Assembly: GCA_020633205.1 (NCBI GenBank)
Contig: JACKEB010000010.1
Span: 620,001-684,000, forward strand
Direction of reading: 5' to 3'
Length of the DNA: 64,000 nt
Origin: Polyangiaceae bacterium
GTDB taxonomy: Bacteria > Myxococcota_A > Polyangia > Polyangiales > Polyangiaceae
Positions 58,312 through 64,000 of this stretch are shown here, piece by piece. A model generated the notes under the pieces. That model did no database searches and was not told where the DNA came from. It worked only from the letters and a program-made list of their open reading frames with translations. A program made the translations under genes and the position numbers. Numbering within the stretch: position 1 is the stretch's first letter; each line of letters opens with the position of its first letter.

Positions 58312-58802
58312 CACTCCTCGTCGCCGCCCGTCTGACCGCCGCCTGGGATGCGAATGTCGTCCTTGGTGCCCTTCTGCTTGTCGGGTCCCTTGGAGCCGAC
58401 GTACACCTCGTCGTCGACGCAGGTCAGGATGTAGGCCTCGCCCCACGGATCGTCGGTGTTGGTTGCGGAGTCGATGTGCTTCTCCTGCACCAGCTGGCTC
58501 ATCGTTGGGCAGCTCGTCTCGTTATTGGCTGCCTGCCACTGCTGCACTGCCGTGCGGATCGTGCGGGCACCCGTCCTCGCGGTGTCCACCTGGGCTTCGC
58601 GATACTTCGGTAGCGCGAACACGGCGACGCCACCGGCGACCATCGCGAGGATCGCGACCACGATGAGCACCTCGAACAACGTCACGCCGCGCTGATCAGC
58701 GCGCGTTGCCCTGCGGAGCTTGGCTGCGAGACGCAGGCGCTCCAGCAGCGTGAGGTCGGTGTTTCGTAGCTCGTGGGAGGCGAGCAAGCTGTGTGTCTTC
58801 AT
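58311..58802 (-). CDS. gspG: Type II secretion major pseudopilin GspG
   Basis: 163 residues from the ATG at 58800-58802, chosen over 58847 because GGAG lies about 10 nt upstream on the - strand. A leader of about 36 residues ends in DQRG before VTLFEVLIVVAILAMVAGGV. The +1 residue is Val instead of the usual Phe/Met; Glu at +5 is present. The C-terminal GspG signature with calcium-loop region is TDDPWGEAYILTCVDDEVYV, then SKGPDKQKGTKDDIRI. It forms the shaft of the pseudopilus. Confidence 0.92.
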   Translation of the reverse strand: MKTHSLLASHELRNTDLTLLERLRLAAKLRRATRADQRGVTLFEVLIVVAILAMVAGGVAVFALPKYREAQVDTARTGARTIRTAVQQWQAANNETSCPTMSQLVQEKHIDSATNTDDPWGEAYILTCVDDEVYVGSKGPDKQKGTKDDIRIPGGGQTGGDEE

Positions 58803-58843
58803 ATCAGAGCTCCAAATTCGCGCTGGGAGGCGCGATGAACGTT

Positions 58844-59260
58844 TCACTCGATGCGATCCAGCCCGCCGGGCAAGCCGTCGGGGCCGTCACTCATCAACTC
58901 GTAGCGGGACCCTTCTCGGCGTCCCGGACAGACCAAACGCAGCGGGCGTCCCCACGCATCGCGGGGCACCTGCTGCGAACCAGAATATTTGGCGAGGTCG
59001 CTCAAACTCGGAGGACATCCGCCTTGGTGATCGGCGAGGTAGGCATCCACCGCCTGCCGTGTGTCGAGCAATGTGGCGCGCGTCTGCCGCACCCCTGCTC
59101 GACGTCGCTCGCGCACCGCGATGGTGACGAGCAAGCTCAGAAAACCTGCCACGATGAGCACGCGCCGCAAGCGGTGTACGCGCAGCCGTCGACGCAACCC
59201 TCCCCGTCTCTCCCACGGAAAGAAGATGTCCTGCTCGAGCAGTCGTCGACGGCGTAGCAT
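58844..59260 (-). CDS. GspG-like protein without a prepilin cleavage site
   Basis: 138 residues located between gspF and gspG. A very basic N-terminus (RRGGLRRRLRVHRLRR) precedes one membrane helix (VLIVAGFLSLLVTIAV). The rest resembles the soluble GspG domain: RATLLDTRQAVDAYLADHQG, LSDLAKYSGSQQVPRDAWGR, then YELMSDGPDGLPGGLD, matching the DxWGxPxxY...SDGPDG pattern. There is no Gly-Phe/Met...Glu prepilin site, so it should stay anchored in the inner membrane as a bitopic protein rather than enter the pseudopilus. The ATG lies 93 nt downstream of the gspF stop. Role unknown; perhaps an assembly factor. Confidence 0.75.
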   Translation of the reverse strand: MLRRRRLLEQDIFFPWERRGGLRRRLRVHRLRRVLIVAGFLSLLVTIAVRERRRAGVRQTRATLLDTRQAVDAYLADHQGGCPPSLSDLAKYSGSQQVPRDAWGRPLRLVCPGRREGSRYELMSDGPDGLPGGLDRIE

Positions 59261-59353
59261 GGGTCATTGCACCAGCTTCAAAAGTGAGGCTTCGGGGTGG
59301 CTTTCTGAATACGGCTTGAGTGTTTTCCGCGCGTGAGCACGGCTTGCTTGTTG

Positions 59354-60580
59354 TCACTTCACCATGTCGTTCATCTGAATCAGCGGCATGAGGATCGCCA
59401 TGGTGATGAAGCCGACGAGGCCACCCATCACGACAATCATCAAGGGCTCGAGCAAGCTGGTGAGCGCCTGCACACGAACCTCCACATCAGCTTCGTAAGC
59501 TCGGCTGACGTTCTCCAGCATTTGCTCCAGCTGACCGGAGCGCTCCCCCACGGCGATCATGTGGGTCACCATGGGCGGGAACTCGCCGCTCTTCTTGAGT
59601 GGCACTGCGATGCTCTCGCCCTCGCGAATGGAACCAATGGCGTTGGACACCACTTCCTCGAGCAACGCATTCTCGAGCACGTTCTTCACGATGCCCATGG
59701 CGGTGAGCAGGGGCACGCCGCTCGAAAGCAGCGTCGACAGCGTGCGGCTGAAGCGGGCGACGGCGACCAGCAGGTTCAAGCGCCCAAACAGCGGCACCCG
59801 CAGGCGGAACTTGTCCCACTTCTTGCGCCCTTCAGGCTTGGCCTTCCAGCGCCGGAAGCCAATCACGCCCACCACGATGAGCCCAATCAGGAGCCACCAG
59901 TAGCCAGCAACGATGTCGCTGACGAAGATCAAGAGGCGGGTGTACCAAGGCAGCTGCTGCCCCAGGTTGTCGAAGATCGCCGTCACCTTGGGCACGACGG
60001 CGACCATCAAGAAGCCGACCAGGATGGTGCCAACGATCGCCATCAGCACGGGATAGGCCAGCGCGCCGGTGACCTTACCCTTGAGGCGCGCCTGGTTCTC
60101 CATGAAGTCCGCCAGGCGCTCGAGCACTGCCTCGAGGGTGCCTGAAGCTTCACCCGCCTCCACCATGTTGATGTAGAGCGGCGGGAACACCTTGTTGTGC
60201 GCGCCGAGGCTCTTGGCGAAGCTGGTGCCCTCGTTCAGGCTCTCGCGTACTGCCGTGAGGATACGCACCAGCTGCTCATTTTCGACCTGCTCCGAGAGGG
60301 CTCCAATCGACTCGACCAGCGGCACGCCGGCGCGCACCAGCGTGGCGAGCTGACGGGTCATGACCGCGATATCGCTGGTCTTCGGCCGCTGGAACACCGC
60401 GAGGAGGTTCAGCTCCTTCTTCGCTCGAGCCTTGCGCTGAGCCTCCTCCGTCGCTTCCGTGAGGAGAATGCCTTCACGGCGCAGAGCTCCGCGCAACGCC
60501 TTGATGTTGTCAGCGTCCTTGTATCCCTTGGTCGCCTTGCCGGTGTTGACCAGGATGCCGCGGTACTCGTAGACGGCCAT
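59354..60580 (-). CDS. gspF: Type II secretion inner-membrane platform protein GspF
   Basis: 408 residues, the normal size. It has two repeated cytoplasmic four-helix domains (VMTRQLATLVRAGVPLVESI and ARFSRTLSTLLSSGVPLLTA) and three hydrophobic segments (GALAYPVLMAIVGTILVGFL, WWLLIGLIVVGVIGF, and the C-terminal LMIVVMGGLVGFITMAILMP). The N-terminus AVYEYRGILVNTGKATKG is typical. GspF links GspE to the pseudopilus. Its start overlaps the gspE stop by one base. Confidence 0.95.
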   Translation of the reverse strand: MAVYEYRGILVNTGKATKGYKDADNIKALRGALRREGILLTEATEEAQRKARAKKELNLLAVFQRPKTSDIAVMTRQLATLVRAGVPLVESIGALSEQVENEQLVRILTAVRESLNEGTSFAKSLGAHNKVFPPLYINMVEAGEASGTLEAVLERLADFMENQARLKGKVTGALAYPVLMAIVGTILVGFLMVAVVPKVTAIFDNLGQQLPWYTRLLIFVSDIVAGYWWLLIGLIVVGVIGFRRWKAKPEGRKKWDKFRLRVPLFGRLNLLVAVARFSRTLSTLLSSGVPLLTAMGIVKNVLENALLEEVVSNAIGSIREGESIAVPLKKSGEFPPMVTHMIAVGERSGQLEQMLENVSRAYEADVEVRVQALTSLLEPLMIVVMGGLVGFITMAILMPLIQMNDMVK

Positions 60581-62343
60581 CAGTCGTAGGAGTCCTCTTG
60601 GGTTGCGGCGAGGACGGCTTCCACCGTGGTGCGTCCGAGCAGCACCTTGCGCGCGCCGTCGTCACGCAGGGAGTCCATGCCGTTTTGCATCGCGGCACGC
60701 TTGATTGTCTGCGCGTCAGAGCCGGCCATCACCAGCTCACCGACCTTGTCGTCGGCCATCAACAGCTCGTAGATGCCGCGCCGACCGATGTAGCCGCTGT
60801 TGTTGCAGTTCTCACAGCCAACCGCGCGGAAAATCGTGGGCATGCCGGGACCGGTCCAGCCTGGCGGTTTGTAGTTCACACCATGCGCCCGGTAGGCGTT
60901 GCTCACCTGGCGCTTCAGGCGCCGCTCCGTCGACTCGGGATCGATGCCGAGCTGCTCGAGCTCATAGGGCGTCGCCTCGTATGGCTCCTTGCACTCATCA
61001 CACAAGATGCGCACCAGACGTTGAGCCAGGAGGCCAATAACGGTCGAGCGGACCTTGAACGGCGCGACGTTCATATCGACCAAGCGCGTGAAGGCGCTGG
61101 CGGCGTCGTTCGTGTGAATCGTCGAGAGCACCAAGTGACCAGTCATCGACGCTTGGATCGCGATTTCAGCGGTCTCAAGGTCACGAATCTCACCGACCAT
61201 GATGACGTCCGGGTCCTGACGCAAGAAGGCGCGCATCGCGCTCGCGAAGGTGAGGCCGATCTTGGGCTGCACGTGCACCTGATGGATGCCGCCGATCTCG
61301 TACTCGACCGGATCCTCCGCGGTGAGGATGTTCACGTTGGGTCGGTTGATACGGTTGAGACACGCATAGAGCGTCGTCGTCTTACCGCTACCCGTGGGAC
61401 CCGTGACGAGGATGATGCCGTTCGGCCGCTCGATGATCTCATGCATCAAGTGCAGATCGCGCTCGGAGAAGCCGAGCTCGTCGAGGCCCAGCAGCGTGTT
61501 CGTCTTCTGCAGGAGACGCATCACGATGCGCTCATGATCGCGACTCGTGGGGATGGTCGAAACGCGGACGTCGATGCCGCGCCCAGCGATCTTGAGGCTG
61601 ATACGGCCGTCTTGCGGCAGGCGCTTTTCAGCGATGTTCAGCCCAGCCATGATCTTCACACGAGCGACCACGGCGCTCATGAACTGGCGGCTGGCGGTCT
61701 TCACCACCTTCAGCTGCCCATCCACGCGGAAACGCACGATGACTTCGCGCTCTTCCGGCTCGATATGGATATCTGAGGCGCGCTCACGCACCGACTGGGA
61801 GAACAAGCCGTTGACCCAGCGAATGATCGGCGCGTCGTCGTCCGAGTCGAGGATGTCGATCTCGTCGTCATCCGCCGCCGCGTCCTCGCTCTTCAGCTCT
61901 TCGTTCGTCTGGCCTCGCTCGAAGACCCGGTTGATCGCCTCTACGATGATCGATGCAGGGGCGACGTCAGCCACGACACGCTTGCCGAAGGACGCGCGGA
62001 TGTCGTCGAGCCCGTCGGTGTCCAGCGGATCAGCACACACCACGCGCACCGTGGCTTCGTCCTCCCCCACGACCAACAAGCGGTGAGAGCGGGAGTAGCC
62101 AATGGGCACGCGGATCGCGAGCTGCGGGTCGATCGCGTCGATGTCGAGTTTTGGCAGGAAGCGCAGCCCGCACTCAGCGGCGAGCGCCTGGCCGACGGCT
62201 TCTTCCGAAGCGAGCTCGCCTTGTACGAGCAGCTCCGTGAGAGGCTGACGCTTCTCCGCTTGCTGCTCGAGAAGCAACTCGAGCGCCTCGGGCGTCACCA
62301 CGCCGCGACGCACGAAGACCTGGCCTAGTGCGCGCTGCAACAT
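60580..62343 (-). CDS. gspE: Type II secretion ATPase GspE
   Basis: 587 residues. An MshEN-type N-domain (about 5-135) is followed by an Asp-rich linker (about 150-172) and the ATPase core. Walker A is GPTGSGKT (315-322), the Asp box is near ILTAEDPVEYEIGG, Walker B is VIMVGEIRD (380-388), and the His box is LSTIHTNDA (406-414). The zinc-binding cysteines are Cys448/Cys451 (CDEC) and Cys510/Cys513 (CENC). All catalytic parts are intact. It powers pseudopilus assembly from the cytoplasm. It starts 2 nt after the gspD stop. Confidence 0.96.
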   Translation of the reverse strand: MLQRALGQVFVRRGVVTPEALELLLEQQAEKRQPLTELLVQGELASEEAVGQALAAECGLRFLPKLDIDAIDPQLAIRVPIGYSRSHRLLVVGEDEATVRVVCADPLDTDGLDDIRASFGKRVVADVAPASIIVEAINRVFERGQTNEELKSEDAAADDDEIDILDSDDDAPIIRWVNGLFSQSVRERASDIHIEPEEREVIVRFRVDGQLKVVKTASRQFMSAVVARVKIMAGLNIAEKRLPQDGRISLKIAGRGIDVRVSTIPTSRDHERIVMRLLQKTNTLLGLDELGFSERDLHLMHEIIERPNGIILVTGPTGSGKTTTLYACLNRINRPNVNILTAEDPVEYEIGGIHQVHVQPKIGLTFASAMRAFLRQDPDVIMVGEIRDLETAEIAIQASMTGHLVLSTIHTNDAASAFTRLVDMNVAPFKVRSTVIGLLAQRLVRILCDECKEPYEATPYELEQLGIDPESTERRLKRQVSNAYRAHGVNYKPPGWTGPGMPTIFRAVGCENCNNSGYIGRRGIYELLMADDKVGELVMAGSDAQTIKRAAMQNGMDSLRDDGARKVLLGRTTVEAVLAATQEDSYD

Positions 62344-62345
62344 GC

Positions 62346-64000
62346 TTACTCCGTGCGCTCCGCAGTGACGCGGCCGCCGCTCTCGGGGGCCTGGGCGACG
62401 CTGCGAGTCATGGGGTTGATCTGGATCGGCGTCTCCAAGGCCCCGCTGCGGGGATTGGCGCGGCGCGGCGTGCGGCGCGGCGTACGGCGCCGTTGCGGCG
62501 TTGCCGCAGGTGCTGATTTGCTCCCGCCCCCACTCTTGATCACCTGGGGCATGTCGATGGGCTCCGACGGCTCGTGCTTGGGCTTGTCCTTCGGGGCCTC
62601 GAGTTGAGCCTCGAGCTGCCGCCGCTCCTCTGCCTCGCGGTACGACTGACGGATGTCTTCGACCAGTCCGTTGGTGCGCGTCCAGTCGCGGGGCGGTGTC
62701 CAGTCCGAGTCGCCGAACACGAAGTAGCGATCCAGGAACTCCTGCCGCTCCTGCATCTTGCGCTGGAAGATCGTCCGTAGATCCCGGGAGTCGTGGATGA
62801 TGTGAGGCGTGAGCACCAAGAGCAGGTTGCTCTTACGCTTCTGCGTTTCCGTGCGGCGGAATAGGAAGCCGAGCACCGGCAAGTCGCCGAGCACCGGCAC
62901 CTTGGTCTTCGTGGTCTGCTCGGAGTCCTTCATCAAGCCGCCGATGACCACCGTCTCCTGGTCGCGCACGACCAAGGTGGTGTTCGCCGTACGCTGGGTG
63001 ATGCTGACGGCGCCGAGAGAACCCGCAGCCGCACCCGGGGAGCTGTCTTCCGCCTCGATCTCCAGGCGCACCTGGTCGGAGTCGTTGATGTGCGGCGTGA
63101 TCTTGATCTTGGTACCGACGTCTTGGCGGGGGCTGGAGAAGCCGCCCAGGCCACCAAGGCCACCGAGCGCACCGAGCGCACCCGCGTTACCTCCAGCCAA
63201 CGCCCCCAGGCTGCCGAGGTTCAAGCCACCGCCACCAATGTTCGTCTGCAGCGGGATGTTCTCCCCGATGTTGATCTCCGCAGGTGTGTTGTCCGTCGCG
63301 ATGATGTGCGGGGTGGCGAGCACATTGGTGTCGCCGCTGGTCGCCAGAGCGTTGAGCACCACGCCGAACGCCGGGATGCTGACGCCCGTGCCGAGGATGT
63401 TGGACGTGCCATCGAGCTCTGGACCGCGCACGCCAACAGCGAAGCCTTGCAGCTGATCCGGGGTGAGCACGATCGAGTTGATCGGATTCAAGCCGCCGAA
63501 CAGCAGGCTGTCGTCTTGGTCCTTCGTCGTGAAGGTGGTGCCGCCGTGGTAGTTGATACCAAGAGTGGTTCCGCGCGAAATCGACAGGTCCATGATCGCC
63601 GCCTCGATGAACACCTGGCGGCGCGGCATGTCGAGCTGCTGAATCACCAGCCGCAGCTGAGCGTAGTCTCGGCCGCTGGAGGTGATGATGAGCGAGTTGG
63701 TCGGCGAGTCGGCAGTGACGCGAACCTCACCCTCGAAGGAACCTTCACCCGTACCGGCGCCGCCAGCGGGCGCCGCCGGAGCCCGCCCGCGAGCGCCAGC
63801 CTGCGCTGCGGCGGTCCCGCTGAGCATCTGAGTGAGCGTCTGAGCGAGCTCGTCGGCTACGGCGTGCTGAAGCGGGAGCACGTGGATCTTGCCTTCGGCT
63901 GCCGGCGCGGTGTCGAGGCGCTTCATGAACTCCAGTAAGCGCAGGTACGAGTCTTCCGTACCGACGATTACCAGCGCGTTGGTTTGCTCATCAGCCACGA
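62346..64000 (-). CDS. gspD: Type II secretion secretin GspD, 5' truncated by window edge
   Basis: About 550 C-terminal residues are present; the gene continues past base 64000. Visible parts are two N-domain repeats (EQTNALVIVGTEDSYLRLLE, NSLIITSSGRDYAQLRLVIQ), then the secretin channel with LATPHIIATDNTPAEINIGE, a Gly/Ala/Leu-rich loop (LGSLGALAGGNAGALGALGG), the VTIQ-like strand pattern and NLLLVLTPHIIHD. A C-terminal basic and Pro-rich tail (PAATPQRRRTPRRTPRRANP) ends SGGRVTAERTE. It forms the outer-membrane pore. gspC, expected upstream, is not in the window. Confidence 0.93.
   Translation of the reverse strand, partial: VADEQTNALVIVGTEDSYLRLLEFMKRLDTAPAAEGKIHVLPLQHAVADELAQTLTQMLSGTAAAQAGARGRAPAAPAGGAGTGEGSFEGEVRVTADSPTNSLIITSSGRDYAQLRLVIQQLDMPRRQVFIEAAIMDLSISRGTTLGINYHGGTTFTTKDQDDSLLFGGLNPINSIVLTPDQLQGFAVGVRGPELDGTSNILGTGVSIPAFGVVLNALATSGDTNVLATPHIIATDNTPAEINIGENIPLQTNIGGGGLNLGSLGALAGGNAGALGALGGLGGLGGFSSPRQDVGTKIKITPHINDSDQVRLEIEAEDSSPGAAAGSLGAVSITQRTANTTLVVRDQETVVIGGLMKDSEQTTKTKVPVLGDLPVLGFLFRRTETQKRKSNLLLVLTPHIIHDSRDLRTIFQRKMQERQEFLDRYFVFGDSDWTPPRDWTRTNGLVEDIRQSYREAEERRQLEAQLEAPKDKPKHEPSEPIDMPQVIKSGGGSKSAPAATPQRRRTPRRTPRRANPRSGALETPIQINPMTRSVAQAPESGGRVTAERTE

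Overview
This is high-GC bacterial chromosome, most likely from a myxobacterium (Myxococcota, Polyangiales/Sorangium-like). That is an inference from gene content: Ser/Thr-kinase-like proteins with long TPR or Pro-rich tails, two FHA proteins (one a sigma-54 activator), a lipoprotein with a Gly/Ala/Ser/Asn linker, MglB-like Roadblock and DUF2169/pentapeptide proteins, and a type II secretion operon carrying gspN. No rRNA, tRNA, transposase or CRISPR array was seen. The DNA looks like ordinary chromosome with a few accessory blocks.

Layout. 1-4.5 kb is a housekeeping run on the + strand: fabG (3' end only), acpP, fabF, nrdR, ribD, def. 4.5-13 kb is regulatory and hypothetical: an FHA protein with a degenerate CpaF-like ATPase domain, two small unknown genes, a MerR-HTH/TPR protein, a nitrilase-family amidase, an FHA sigma-54 activator and a Cys-rich lipoprotein. 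13-23.4 kb holds bamA, a sugar-dehydrogenase-like lipoprotein, a molybdopterin oxidoreductase, gyrA and nth.

23.5-36.1 kb is an accessory type VI secretion spike island without sheath, baseplate or ClpV genes. In order: a kinase-fold protein lacking catalytic residues, a pentapeptide protein, DUF3540, a DUF4150 PAAR-like tip, DUF2169 with a pentapeptide tail, and a VgrG that stops where the needle should begin. Facing these on the - strand are a 1077-residue protein with a needle-like beta-rich C-terminus and a methyltransferase. This is the best candidate here for a poorly described system.

36.3-42.8 kb has aroQ, a Roadblock/LC7 protein, a strong promoter driving a self-folding RNA of about 225 nt (6S-like, or a structured leader), an aconitase-fold protein that has lost its Fe-S ligands, a tandem 17-bp repeat array, an outer-membrane-like protein, a VOC protein, an MshEN-domain protein and an ftsB-like gene. 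43.1-51.1 kb has a very large kinase/TPR protein and an ECF sigma / zinc anti-sigma / STN-bactofilin-like membrane protein operon.

51.3-64 kb is a - strand T2SS operon in the order gspD (partial), E, F, a GspG-like extra protein, G, H, I, J, K, L, M, N. Most junctions are overlapping start/stop codons. gspC is not in the window. A perfect 11-bp stem at 51233-51264 separates it from the convergent sigma operon.
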